DNA of 64,000 nucleotides from Iodidimonas nitroreducens. GTDB taxonomy: Bacteria; Pseudomonadota; Alphaproteobacteria; Sphingomonadales; Rhodothalassiaceae. The notes beneath the pieces were generated by a model, which was not told the origin of the DNA, did not search any database, and saw nothing but the letters and a program-made list of their open reading frames with translations. Shown in pieces: positions 51,727 to 60,748 of the stretch. The stretch is taken from the NCBI RefSeq assembly GCF_008579165.1, contig NZ_BKCN01000001.1; one strand, given 5' to 3'. The position numbers and the translations under genes are program-made. Numbering within the stretch: position 1 is the first letter of the stretch; the number at the start of each line of letters is the position of its first letter.

Positions 51727-53754
51727 ATGTCAGACAACCAATTGCGATTTGAATCAAGCCCCTATCTGCTCCAGCATGCCGATAATCCGGTGGATTGGCG
51801 GCCCTGGGGGCCAAAAGCTTTGGCTGAAGCCCAGGCCCAAAACAAGCCGATCCTGCTTTCGGTGGGCTATGCTGCCTGCCATTGGTGCCATGTGATGGCC
51901 CATGAAAGCTTCGAGGATCCAGACATTGCCGAACAAATGAACAGGCTTTTCATCAATATCAAGGTGGATCGCGAAGAGCGCCCCGATATCGATACGCTTT
52001 ATATGTCCTCTTTATCGCTGATGGGACAGCCGGGGGGATGGCCGCTCACGATGTTTCTGACCCCAAAGGGCGAGCCTTTCTGGGGTGGCACCTATTTTCC
52101 GGCACAGGCTTCGTATGGGCGTCCGGGCTTTATCGAGGTGCTGGATCGGGTCGCAGCCCTCTATCACAGCAATCGCGAACAGGTGGCTGAAAACAGCACC
52201 ATCTTGCTGGAGCATCTGGAAAAGCTTTATGAAACTAAATCCCTTCATGGCTCGCAGCCAAGAATAGAGCCCCATCTGCTGGATCAAATCGCTACCAAGC
52301 TTTTCCATCATATGGACCCGCGCCATGGCGGCATGGCAGGAGCACCCAAATTCCCCCAACCCCATATGCTCGAATTTCTGTGGCGCGGCGCCATCCGAGC
52401 CCAACAGGAAAACTGGTTTCAGGCCGTGGAACGTGCCCTTGATCAAATGGCGATGGGCGGACTTTATGATCATCTGGGCGGGGGATTTTCGCGCTATACG
52501 GTGGATGAACGCTGGCTGGTGCCGCATTTTGAAAAAATGCTTTATGACAATGCCCAGCTCATCGCCCTTTATACCGAAGTTTGGCGCGAAACCCGATCCT
52601 CCCTTTATCGCCTGCGTGTGGCTGAAAGCATGGAGTGGCTCGAACGTGAAATGATCACCGCCGAAGGGGCCTATGCTGCATCTTTGGATGCCGATAGCGA
52701 AGGCGTGGAAGGCAAATTCTATGTCTGGACAAAGGCGCAGATCGCTGCTCTGCTCAGCCCCGAGGATGCCGCGCTCTTTTGTGAGCATTATGATGTGCGC
52801 GATGAAGGAAATTGGGAAGGGGTCACCATCCTCAATCGCCTGCACAGCGCCTTTCCCCAGAATAATGAAACGGAAAACCGCCTGGCTCAATGCCGGGCGA
52901 TCCTGTTTCGTGATCGCACAGAGCGGGTGCGCCCAGCCCTTGATGATAAGATCTTATGCGATTGGAATGGCCTGATGATTGCCGCCGCCTGCAAGGCCGC
53001 TTCGGTTTTCGAGCGGCCAGATTGGCTGGAACGGGCCCGCCATGTGTTCGCATGGATCAAAAACACCATGAGCGGCCCCGATGGCCGCCTTTATCATGCC
53101 GCGCGGGGGGGCCGGATCACGACCGTCTCCCTTCTCGATGATCATGCCCAGATGATCCGCGCGGGCCTGACGCTTTATGAAACTACGGCCGATACCCTTT
53201 ATCTTGAACAGGCCCTCTTTTGGGCTGAAAGGGTGGAAAACCTGTTCAAGGATGAAGAAACGGGGGGCTATTTCACGGCGGCAAAAGATGCCGAAGATTT
53301 GCTGATGCGCCCAAAATCCGCCCATGATGGGGCCCAGCCATCCGGCAATGCGACGATGCTGGAAAATTTTGCACGCCTGTTCGCCATCACCGGCGATCTG
53401 CAATGGAAAACGCGCGCGGATCATTTGCTGGCAACCTATTCAGAACCGGCCATTGCCCAGTTTTTCCCTCATCTGTCCTTTCTCAATGCCTGCGATACCC
53501 TGTTCAACGGCCTTGAAATCAGCCTGATGCAAAAGGATGTGCAACCATTGGAGGGAGCCTTGAAAGCCAGCCTTCATGGTTTATCCCTGCCCAATGCAAT
53601 CCTGAACTATATTCAAGATCAAAGCCTTAAGGCTGATCAGATGACCTTATGCACCCAGCAAAAATGCAGCCAACCGATCACTGATCCTCAGGCTTTTGCA
53701 ACGCTTTTGAAAAGCGCGCGAACCGGTGATCCGATCTTCGAGGGCGGAGACTAA
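51727..53754 (+). CDS. DUF255 thioredoxin-domain protein (YyaL/SSP411 family)
   Basis: This 675-residue protein has an N-terminal thioredoxin-like domain (SSPYLLQHADNPVDWRPWG, then SVGYAACHWCHVMAHESF with a CxxC) and a long C-terminal alpha/alpha toroid resembling glycosidase or epimerase barrels (KFPQPHMLEFLWRGA, ASLDADSEGVEGKFYVW, DDHAQMIRAGLTLYE). Widely conserved and of unknown biochemical function. No signal peptide, so cytoplasmic. Followed 4 bases later by ogt. Confidence 0.9.
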   Translation: MSDNQLRFESSPYLLQHADNPVDWRPWGPKALAEAQAQNKPILLSVGYAACHWCHVMAHESFEDPDIAEQMNRLFINIKVDREERPDIDTLYMSSLSLMGQPGGWPLTMFLTPKGEPFWGGTYFPAQASYGRPGFIEVLDRVAALYHSNREQVAENSTILLEHLEKLYETKSLHGSQPRIEPHLLDQIATKLFHHMDPRHGGMAGAPKFPQPHMLEFLWRGAIRAQQENWFQAVERALDQMAMGGLYDHLGGGFSRYTVDERWLVPHFEKMLYDNAQLIALYTEVWRETRSSLYRLRVAESMEWLEREMITAEGAYAASLDADSEGVEGKFYVWTKAQIAALLSPEDAALFCEHYDVRDEGNWEGVTILNRLHSAFPQNNETENRLAQCRAILFRDRTERVRPALDDKILCDWNGLMIAAACKAASVFERPDWLERARHVFAWIKNTMSGPDGRLYHAARGGRITTVSLLDDHAQMIRAGLTLYETTADTLYLEQALFWAERVENLFKDEETGGYFTAAKDAEDLLMRPKSAHDGAQPSGNATMLENFARLFAITGDLQWKTRADHLLATYSEPAIAQFFPHLSFLNACDTLFNGLEISLMQKDVQPLEGALKASLHGLSLPNAILNYIQDQSLKADQMTLCTQQKCSQPITDPQAFATLLKSARTGDPIFEGGD

Positions 53755-53758
53755 ACCC

Positions 53759-54220
53759 ATGGGCATTTTATCTCTTCACAGCCCCTTGGGCGATCTCACC
53801 TTGTTTGAAGAGGATGATCATATCATCGCTTTGGAATGGGGATGGGGCGATCGCCAGCAGCCCAGCGCCCTTTTGATCGAAGCAGCCCAGCAGGTACAGG
53901 ATTATTTCGATGGAGTCCGCACCCTGTTCGATCTGCCGTTAAATCCCCATGGCAGTGATTTTCAAAAGCGGGCCTGGTCTGCCATCAGCCAGATCCCCTA
54001 TGGCACCACTCAAAGCTATGGCGACCTGGCCCATAAGATCGGCACGAAGGCCCGCGCCATGGGCAATGCCTGCAGAACCAACCCGATCCCGATCATCATC
54101 CCCTGCCACAGGGTGTTGAGCGCTCAAGGCAATCTAACCGGCTATTCCGGAATGGGCGGCCTCGACTCCAAAGCCGCCCTCATCCGCTTGGAAGGCATTG
54201 CGCCTCAGCTTCCCTTATAA
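53759..54220 (+). CDS. ogt: Methylated-DNA-protein-cysteine methyltransferase Ogt
   Basis: This suicide repair protein takes the alkyl group from O6-methylguanine. The active site IIIPCHRVLSAQGNLTGYSG holds the acceptor cysteine, preceded by the helix-turn-helix region YGTTQSYGDLAHKIGTKARA with RTNPIP. 153 residues. ATG 53759 lies just after the DUF255 stop, so the two probably share a transcript. Together with the AidB-like protein the window has two alkylation-linked genes, but they are far apart. Confidence 0.93.
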   Translation: MGILSLHSPLGDLTLFEEDDHIIALEWGWGDRQQPSALLIEAAQQVQDYFDGVRTLFDLPLNPHGSDFQKRAWSAISQIPYGTTQSYGDLAHKIGTKARAMGNACRTNPIPIIIPCHRVLSAQGNLTGYSGMGGLDSKAALIRLEGIAPQLPL

Positions 54221-54264
54221 TCGGCATTTATCGCAATAAATCATTTCAAACCAAGGAGACAACA

Positions 54265-54968
54265 ATGCCCGCACGCACCATCAATATCGACGCCAAGGAT
54301 CAATCAGGCCGTTTTAAAGCCTATGTTGCTTATCCTGAAAGCGGATCGGGGTCTGTGGTTGTGGCCATTCAGGAAATTTTCGGCGTCAACACACCGATGC
54401 GCCTGATTTGCGACAAGCTGGCCGAAGATGGTTATATCGCCATTTGCCAGATCTTTTTTGGCGACAGGAACCCGATATTCAATTGAATGACAAATTGTCC
54501 AAAGATTGGGATCGGGCTTTCGAACTTTATAAAGGCTTTGATCTTGATAAGGGCATCGAAGATATCGCCGCAACCATCACCACCGCCCGCGATATCGAAG
54601 GGAGCAGCGGCAAGGTGGCAGTAATCGGCTATTGCTTGGGTGGAATGCTGGCTTATCTCAGTGCCTGCCGAACCGATGCCGATGCGGCCATTGGTTATTA
54701 TGGTGTGGGTATTGATGGAAAGCTGGATGAAGCGGCCCATATCAAAGGCAAATTAATGCTCCACATCGCCCGCGAAGATGGCTTTGTTGATAAACAGGCG
54801 CAGGCCGCCATCCATCAGGCGCTCGATGGTCATGATCATGTGATTATGCATGACTATGCGGATGTGGATCACGCTTTTGCCCGCCCGGGTGGCACTCATT
54901 TTGATCAGGCGGCCGCCGAAAAGGCCAATGCCCGAACAGCCGCATTTTTAAAAGAGAATATCGGTTAG
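54265..54968 (+). CDS. Dienelactone hydrolase family protein (frameshifted near 54448)
   Basis: This alpha/beta hydrolase has a cysteine nucleophile in VAVIGYCLGGMLAYL and a catalytic histidine in YADVDHAFARPGG, with an acid in the LHIAREDGFVD region. The frame breaks at TTTGCCAGATC near 54448; one extra C gives AICPDLFWRQEPDIQL, the family sequence, and a 234-residue protein. Strong AAGGAGA before ATG 54265. Substrate unknown; many members do not act on dienelactone. Confidence 0.86.
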
Positions 54969-54998
54969 GATTGAGACGAGAGAACCATTTGAACCCCA

Positions 54999-55014
54999 TG
55001 TTTCACGTGAAACA
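54999..55014. other. parS centromere site 3
   Basis: Perfect TGTTTCACGTGAAACA between the hydrolase gene and the terminator, about 3 kb from the probable origin. Confidence 0.97.
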
Positions 55015-55019
55015 TCAAA

Positions 55020-55056
55020 CCCCCCGATGCTGATTCATGATCATCGGGGGGTTTTT
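55020..55056 (+). terminator. Intrinsic terminator after the dienelactone hydrolase gene
   Basis: 10-base-pair stem CCCCCCGATG / CATCGGGGGG with a 12-base loop, then TTTTT. Terminates rightward transcription; the opposite strand, serving rho, has a weaker T-run. Confidence 0.88.
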
Positions 55057-55064
55057 AAATGCGC

Positions 55065-56320
55065 TCAATTATTCATCGAGGTGAAGAAGTCCTCATTGGT
55101 TTTCGTTTCCTTCAACTTCCCGATCAGGAATTCAATGGCGTCGGTGGTGCCCATGGGCTGCAGAATACGCCGCAAGACCCAGGTCTTGGCCAGTTGATCT
55201 TTGGGGAGGATCAATTCTTCTTTCCGGGTGCCGGATTTCAGAATATCGATAGCGGGGAAAACGCGCTTATCGGAAACCTTCCGATCAAGGATCAGTTCGC
55301 AATTGCCGGTGCCTTTGAATTCTTCAAAAATCACCTCATCCATGCGCGATCCCGTCTCGACCAGAGCGGTGGCGATGATCGATAAAGAGCCACCCTCTTC
55401 GATATTGCGCGCGGCACCAAAAAAGCGCTTTGGCCTTTGCAAAGCATTGGCATCCACACCGCCGGTGAGCACTTTGCCCGAGCTGGGAACCACTGTATTA
55501 TAAGCCCGCGCAAGACGGGTGATGGAATCGAGCAGAATCACCACATCTTTTTTATGTTCCACCAGCCGTTTGGCTTTTTCGATCACCATTTCAGCAACCT
55601 GCACATGGCGGGTTGCAGGCTCATCAAAGGTCGAGGACACCACCTCACCCTTCACCGAGCGCTGCATGTCGGTCACTTCTTCCGGTCGTTCATCAATTAA
55701 CAGAACCAACAGATAAATTTCCGGGTGATTATGGGTGATGGCCTTGGCAATATTTTGCAAAACCATGGTTTTACCCGTGCGCGGCGGCGCCACGATCAAA
55801 GCCCTTTGGCCTTTGCCAATCGGGGTCACGAGATCGATAATGCGTGGGGTCAGATCCTTGATCGTGGGATCCTGAGGATCGAGATTGATCCGTTCATCAG
55901 GATAAAGCGGGGTCAAATTATCGAAATTCACCTTATGGCGAATTTTTTCCGGCTCATCGAAATTGATGGTGTTGACTTTGAGCAGAGCAAAATAACGCTC
56001 CCCATCCTTGGCGCCCGGATCTGGCCTTCGACCGTATCGCCGGTGCGCAAACCAAAACGCCGGATCTGGCTGGGGCTGACATAGATATCATCAGGACCCG
56101 CAAGATAGCTGGCTTCTGGCGACCGCAAAAAACCAAATCCATCCTGCAAAATTTCGATCACGCCACCGCCTGAAATATCCTCGCCCCGTTCGGCAAGATT
56201 TTTCAGAATGGCAAACATCATATCCTGTTTGCGCAAAGTGCTGGCATTTTCAATCCCGTGTTCTTCAGCAAGAGCCAAAAGATCACTGGGCGTTTTATTT
56301 TTCAGATCCTGAAGATTCAT
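55065..56320 (-). CDS. rho: Transcription termination factor Rho (frameshifted near 56010)
   Basis: This hexameric RNA helicase has the N-terminal RNA-binding part from ATG 56320 (MNLQDLKNKTPSDLLALAEE, DGFGFLRSPEASYL). From about 55930 the ATPase core shows GKGQRALIVAPPRTGKTMVL (P-loop) and VVILLDSITRLARAYN, with TGGVDANALQRPKRFFGAAR. Near 56010 GCGCCAAGG should read GCGCCCAAGG, giving the conserved DGERYFALLKVNTINFDEPE. Healed length 418 residues matches the family. A true disruption of this core gene is unlikely. Downstream of hemJ/hemE on the same strand. Confidence 0.93.
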
Positions 56321-56558
56321 GGGATAGGAACTCTGGATGGATATTGGAAAGGTCTGGGAAGGGGGGATCATCAAGCCGAATAGACAGTGAACCTGATGAT
56401 AAAGAGGGGAAAAATACAAAAATATGCCGACAGGAAAGACAATCAAAGGGCATATCCGGCAATTTCAAAGACCCTGAAGAAAAAAGGCCCGAAGGTGCCA
56501 TTCAGACTGAACGCTATCAGCTAACGCCCTGAAGTCAAGCTAAATCAAAGAAATTCTA

Positions 56559-56984
56559 TCAGAACGGTTTCACAATCACGAGAATGACAATGATAATCGT
56601 GCTGATGGTGGGGATTTCATTGATCATCCGATAGAATTTTGAACTGCGGACATTCTCACCCCGTTCAAAAACCTTACGCCAACGCGCCAGCATGATGTGC
56701 AGCACGGTAAGGCCCACCACAAACAGCAATTTCACATGAAGCCAGGCTTCAGCAAAGCCATAGGAGGCTGCGAGGGATAAACCAAAAATCCAGGTCGCGA
56801 TCATGGATGGATTGATGATGATACGCAGCAATTTCCGCTCGCGATCAATCCATTTACGATCTTCATCAGAGCCTTTGATCGCTTCGGCGTGATAGGCAAA
56901 ATAGCGCGGCAACATGAACATGCCCGCCATCCAGAAAATCACCGCAATCAGATGAAGTGCCTTTATCCAAAGATAAAGTGTCAT
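56559..56984 (-). CDS. hemJ: Protoporphyrinogen oxidase HemJ-like protein
   Basis: This 141-residue inner-membrane protein has four hydrophobic segments: LYLWIKALHLIAVIFWMAGM with the conserved His, then three more, and MLARWRKVFERGENVRSSKF. HemJ converts protoporphyrinogen IX to protoporphyrin IX in bacteria lacking HemG/HemY. Start at 56984 is chosen because it gives the family-typical MTLYLWIKALH; upstream sequence to 57095 overlaps hemE. It is directly downstream of hemE, another step of the same pathway. Confidence 0.88.
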   Translation of the reverse strand: MTLYLWIKALHLIAVIFWMAGMFMLPRYFAYHAEAIKGSDEDRKWIDRERKLLRIIINPSMIATWIFGLSLAASYGFAEAWLHVKLLFVVGLTVLHIMLARWRKVFERGENVRSSKFYRMINEIPTISTIIIVILVIVKPF

Positions 56985-57012
56985 GAAAAAGATCCTGTTC
57001 TCGCTTTGGCTA

Positions 57013-58056
57013 TCATTGGGATTGATCGTGCCATTCATGAAGGAAAGCGGCAAGCCTTTCCACATGGGCCACCGGCGTATGGGGAACAAAGCCATGGCCT
57101 AAATTGAAAATATGCGGGCGTCCCCTCAGGGCTTTCAAAATCCGCGCGGTTTCAATCTCCATCAGATCACCACCCGCCACCACATATTGCGGATCGAGAT
57201 TACCCTGCACGGCCATTTTGGCCGGTAAACACTGATCAGCATAGGAAAGCTTCATCCCACTATCGAGGGAGATCGCATCCACTCCGGTTTTTTGCGCATA
57301 ATCGCCCAGATAAGGCCCAGCAGCACGGGGAAAGCCGATGATGGGTATGGTTGGCCGCGCCGCCTTTAATCGCGCCACCAGGCGCTGCGTGGGGGCGATG
57401 ACAAAGCGTTCAAAAACCGGTTCTGGAAGATTACCCGCCCAGCTTTCAAAAATCTGGATCACTTCCGCCCCGGCATCGATCTGCCCCACAAGATAATGAA
57501 AGCTAGCCTCTTCCAAAAGAGCGAGAAGCTGATCAAAGCCTTCGGGATCATGATAGGCCCAGGCCTTGGCCGCAGCCTGTTCATCCCCCCCGCGACCCGC
57601 CACCATATAGCTTGCCACCGTCCATAAGCCGCCGCAAAAACCGATCAGGGTGACAGAAGGAGGCAAAGCCACCAGCACCTGCCGCACGGTTTGATAAACC
57701 GGTGCCGCTCGCTCATCCAAAGCATCAAGGGATAATTTGGCAAAATCAGCCCGCGAGGTGATGGGATCAAGGACCGGGCCTTCACCTTGTTTGAAGGCGA
57801 CATCCTGACCCAAAGCATGGGGAACAATCAGAATATCGGAAAAAAGAATCGCTCCATCGGTTTTCAAACGATGAACCGGCTGCAAGGTCACTTCGGTGGC
57901 AAGATCGGGGTTATAGACCAAATCGAGAAAACTTCCCGCCTTGGCTCGCACCGCACGATATTCCGCCAGATAGCGACCAGCCTGACGCATGAACCAGAAA
58001 GGGGGCCGGGTGTGACGCTCGCCTTTCAAGACACTGAGAATGGGTTTTTCAATCAC
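57013..58056 (-). CDS. hemE: Uroporphyrinogen decarboxylase
   Basis: This 347-residue TIM-barrel enzyme makes coproporphyrinogen III. PFWFMRQAGRYLAEYRAVR holds the conserved substrate-binding Arg residues; GFCGGLWTVASYM and FNLGHGFVPHTPVAHVE are also diagnostic. hemE borders the replication origin in Caulobacter and Rickettsia, and here it likewise flanks a DnaA-box-containing gap. Confidence 0.96.
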   Translation of the reverse strand: MIEKPILSVLKGERHTRPPFWFMRQAGRYLAEYRAVRAKAGSFLDLVYNPDLATEVTLQPVHRLKTDGAILFSDILIVPHALGQDVAFKQGEGPVLDPITSRADFAKLSLDALDERAAPVYQTVRQVLVALPPSVTLIGFCGGLWTVASYMVAGRGGDEQAAAKAWAYHDPEGFDQLLALLEEASFHYLVGQIDAGAEVIQIFESWAGNLPEPVFERFVIAPTQRLVARLKAARPTIPIIGFPRAAGPYLGDYAQKTGVDAISLDSGMKLSYADQCLPAKMAVQGNLDPQYVVAGGDLMEIETARILKALRGRPHIFNLGHGFVPHTPVAHVERLAAFLHEWHDQSQ

Positions 58057-58428
58057 GATGGGATCTGCCTGCCTTCTACTACTATCTTAAACTTTATAAG
58101 AATCTATAAGATTGAAGTGGTAGTGGTATCTTGTGAAAACCGGGGATCAATCTTTATCCCCACAGTTATCAACAGTTTCTTGGGTAGATTCAACAGATAT
58201 CAATCCAAAGATTTTTTTTTGACCTTTAAGGGCAAATCTTAGGCGTTCAGGCCCTATGCCTTGATTGGTTATCCCCTTTATCAGTGGGTGTTGAAAAACA
58301 AGAATGAATACGGAATAAAAAAGTTCACTTGCGGACATTTGTTCGGCATTCTCGTTGATAGGATTTTTGTTCGATCTTTATCCACAGCTTTCTCACCCCC
58401 TTTTCTTAGATGAGTGTTTCCCCCTTTC
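58057..58428. other. oriC: Probable chromosomal replication origin (oriC)
   Basis: This 372-base gap lies between hemE and the PEP-synthase regulator gene, the position of oriC in well-studied alphaproteobacteria. It is more AT-rich than neighbours and includes a nine-T run at 58212-58220. It contains a perfect DnaA box TTATCCACA (58378-58386) and one-mismatch boxes TTATCCCCA (58154-58162) and TTATCAACA (58166-58174). A weaker TTATCCCCT lies at 58269-58277. ParAB genes and three parS sites lie within about 15 kb. The function is inferred; no unwinding element was proven. Confidence 0.78.
58378..58386 (+). promoter_or_regulatory. Consensus DnaA box
   Basis: TTATCCACA, exact match to the consensus DnaA-binding 9-mer, near the right edge of the probable origin. 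Confidence 0.85.
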
Positions 58429-59280
58429 ATGGAAAAGCCCCCGGCTCCTCAGCGTTTTCATCTGCATCTGGTATCTGATTCAACCGGGGAAACCCTGGAG
58501 GCCATGGCCAAGGCGGCTTTGGTTCAATTTGAAGAGGCCCGCGCAGAAAAACATATCTGGCCTATGGTGCGCACAGCGCGCCAGATGGAACGGATCATGG
58601 AATTCATCGAAGATCGCCCCGGGCTGGTGATGTATACCCTTGTCAATGAGGACATCCGTCGGGAATTGACCCGTCATTGTTCGGCTCTTAATATTCAGCA
58701 TGTATCGGTTCTGGATCCGGTGATCAGCGCTCTGGGCCAGTTTTTAGGGGCGCAATCACGCGGCCTGCCGGGCCGGCAGCATGAAATGGATCGCGATTAT
58801 TTTGATCGGATCGATGCGCTGCATTACACCATGGCCCATGATGATGGGCAGATGGCCCATGATCTGCTGTCGGCCGATATTATTCTGGTGGGGGTGTCGC
58901 GCACCTCAAAAACGCCGACCAGTATCTATCTGGCAAACAAGGGCTTTAAAACGGCCAATATTCCTTTTGTTCCCAATGCTGTATTGCCGCCCGAGCTTTA
59001 TGGACCCTTGAATGCACTGGTGGTGGGATTAACCGCAAGCCCGGATCGTTTGGTGCAGGTGCGCACCAATCGCCTGCGATCCATGCGCGAAGCTCCGTCT
59101 ACAGCTTATGTGGATATGGAGGCGGTGAAGCTTGAGGTTCTGGCCTGTCGGCGTTTGTGCAGCGACAATCATTGGCCGGTGATCGATGTTACCCGGCGCT
59201 CCATTGAGGAAACCGCAGCAGCGATTTTAAGGTTGCATTCGGCCCGGGAAGCAAGCTCGCATCAAAAGGAAAAGGAATGA
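58429..59280 (+). CDS. PEP synthase / pyruvate dikinase regulatory protein (DUF299)
   Basis: This 283-residue bifunctional kinase/phosphotransferase-type regulator has FHLHLVSDSTGETLEAMAKA at the N-terminus and the P-loop VGVSRTSKTPTSIYLANKG. DRLVQVRTNRLRSMRE and the C-terminal VTRRSIEETAAAILRL are conserved. It switches pyruvate phosphate dikinase or PEP synthase by Thr phosphorylation. ATG 58429 gives MEKPPAPQRFHLHLV; a GTG at 58414 would add five residues. First gene clockwise of the origin; overlaps maf as ATGA. Confidence 0.93.
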   Translation: MEKPPAPQRFHLHLVSDSTGETLEAMAKAALVQFEEARAEKHIWPMVRTARQMERIMEFIEDRPGLVMYTLVNEDIRRELTRHCSALNIQHVSVLDPVISALGQFLGAQSRGLPGRQHEMDRDYFDRIDALHYTMAHDDGQMAHDLLSADIILVGVSRTSKTPTSIYLANKGFKTANIPFVPNAVLPPELYGPLNALVVGLTASPDRLVQVRTNRLRSMREAPSTAYVDMEAVKLEVLACRRLCSDNHWPVIDVTRRSIEETAAAILRLHSAREASSHQKEKE

Positions 59281-59879
59281 ACAAGCCTTTGATCCTCGCC
59301 TCGAAAAGTCCGGTGCGGGCAAAGATTTTGCGCGATGCGGGCCTTTCCTTTGAGGTGAAAGCAAGCGCCATGGATGAACAGCCGATCAAGGATCATTGTC
59401 TGGCGCAGGATCAGCCTGATCTCTTGGCCATTGCCCCCGCTTTAGCCCGGGAAAAGGCGCTGGCCATATCCCATGATTGGCCAGGCTCTTATGTGATCGG
59501 GGCGGATCAAACCCTGATCCATGATCAAACACTTTTATCAAAAGCAGCGGATGAAAGCAGCCTGCGCCAACAGCTTCTCTCTTTACGCGGGCAGACACAT
59601 CATCTGCATAGTGCGGTGGCCCTAACTTTTGATGGGGCGATCCTTTGGCAATGGGATTAGCAGGCCATTTTATGGATGCGGCATTTTTCCGATGCTTTTC
59701 TTGATCACTATCTCGCTTTGGGGGGTGAGGCTTTATATCAATCTGTCGGCGGCTATTGTTTGGAGGCGGAAGGCGTGCAGCTTTTCGAGAAGATCGAAGG
59801 TGATTATTTCTCCATTCTGGGCTTGCCTTTACTGCCGCTTTTGGAAATTTTGCGGACAGAAAAGCTGATTTTGGAATAA
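59277..59879 (+). CDS. maf: Maf-like nucleoside triphosphate pyrophosphatase with in-frame TAG at 59658
   Basis: Maf proteins hydrolyse non-canonical or canonical nucleotide triphosphates. LILASKSPVRAKILRDAGLSF is the family start, VIGADQTLIHD follows the metal site, and the C-terminal half has MRHFSDAFLDHYL, LEAEGVQLFEKIEGDYFSI and GLPLLPLLEIL. Both halves are in the same frame and align without gaps to the family length (200 residues), but TAG interrupts at 59658-59660 after LWQWD. A single base substitution explains it. It may be a sequence error or a genuine nonsense mutation. Flanked by ATGA and TAATG overlaps. Confidence 0.85.
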
Positions 59880-60748
59880 TGGCTCACCAAACACCAAAAC
59901 TGGCAGGCGTGATGGGATGGCCGATTGGTCATTCCCTGTCACCGCATCTGCACCGTTTCTGGCTCGATCGTCATGGTCTTGCGGGGGATTATGTGCCCTT
60001 GATGGTGCGACCGCAAAATCTGGCCTCAGCGATCAGGGGCCTTTATCCGCTCGGTTTTTCCGGGGTGAATATCACTGTTCCCCATAAGGAAGCGGCTATG
60101 GCCCTTGTGGATCGCGTTGATCCTCTGGCCCGGCGGATCGGGGCGATCAATTGCATTTCCATCGATGCCAAAGGACGGCTGGAAGGCCGCAACACCGATG
60201 CCTATGGTTTTTTTGCCCATTTGGAGGCAAGCGCGCCGAACTGGCAGGCAAAAGGGGCGCGGGCTTTGGTTTTAGGGGCGGGGGGTGCGGCCCGGGCGAT
60301 CATTGCGGCTTTGCTCGATGCCGGGCTCGAGCAGGTTTTTGTGGTCAATCGGACGGGGGATCGCGCCCGGGCTTTGGCAGATGATTTGGCGTGTTCCTAT
60401 GGCGATCATCGGGTGCGCGCCCAGCCCTGGCAGGATCGCACCATGCTGTTGAAAGAAGTGTCTTTGCTGGTCAATAGCACAGTGCTGGGCATGGTGGGTC
60501 AGCCGTCTTTGTCGATTGAATTATCTTTGATGGCCCAGGGATCGGTGGTTTATGATATTGTTTATAAACCGCTTTTAACCCCCCTTTTGAAAGAGGCCGA
60601 GGCCCGGCGGCTTGTGGCGGTGGATGGTTTGGGGATGTTGATCCATCAGGCCGTGCCCGCTTTTCACAGCTTTTTCGGGGTACGGCCGGAAGCCGATGAC
60701 GACGTGCGCAGCGCTTTGTTAAAGGCACTGGAAAGCTCGGGATCATGA
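59879..60748 (+). CDS. aroE: Shikimate dehydrogenase
   Basis: This 289-residue NADP enzyme of aromatic amino acid synthesis has substrate-binding VMGWPIGHSLSPHLHRFWLD at the N-terminus, GVNITVPHKEAAM with the catalytic lysine, and NADP-binding LVLGAGGAARAIIAALLDAG. GRNTDAYGF and YDIVYKPLLTPLL are also conserved. Its ATG overlaps the maf stop by one base and its stop overlaps coaE (ATGA), so it is in the origin-proximal operon. Confidence 0.96.
   Translation: MAHQTPKLAGVMGWPIGHSLSPHLHRFWLDRHGLAGDYVPLMVRPQNLASAIRGLYPLGFSGVNITVPHKEAAMALVDRVDPLARRIGAINCISIDAKGRLEGRNTDAYGFFAHLEASAPNWQAKGARALVLGAGGAARAIIAALLDAGLEQVFVVNRTGDRARALADDLACSYGDHRVRAQPWQDRTMLLKEVSLLVNSTVLGMVGQPSLSIELSLMAQGSVVYDIVYKPLLTPLLKEAEARRLVAVDGLGMLIHQAVPAFHSFFGVRPEADDDVRSALLKALESSGS

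Noticed and set aside
56321..56558. Small gene or RNA in the rho leader
   Set aside because: No reading frame with a credible start and no convincing structure; more likely an untranslated leader and promoter.
58147..58338. 63-codon frame inside the origin gap
   Set aside because: It overlaps the DnaA boxes, has no recognisable sequence and no ribosome site.
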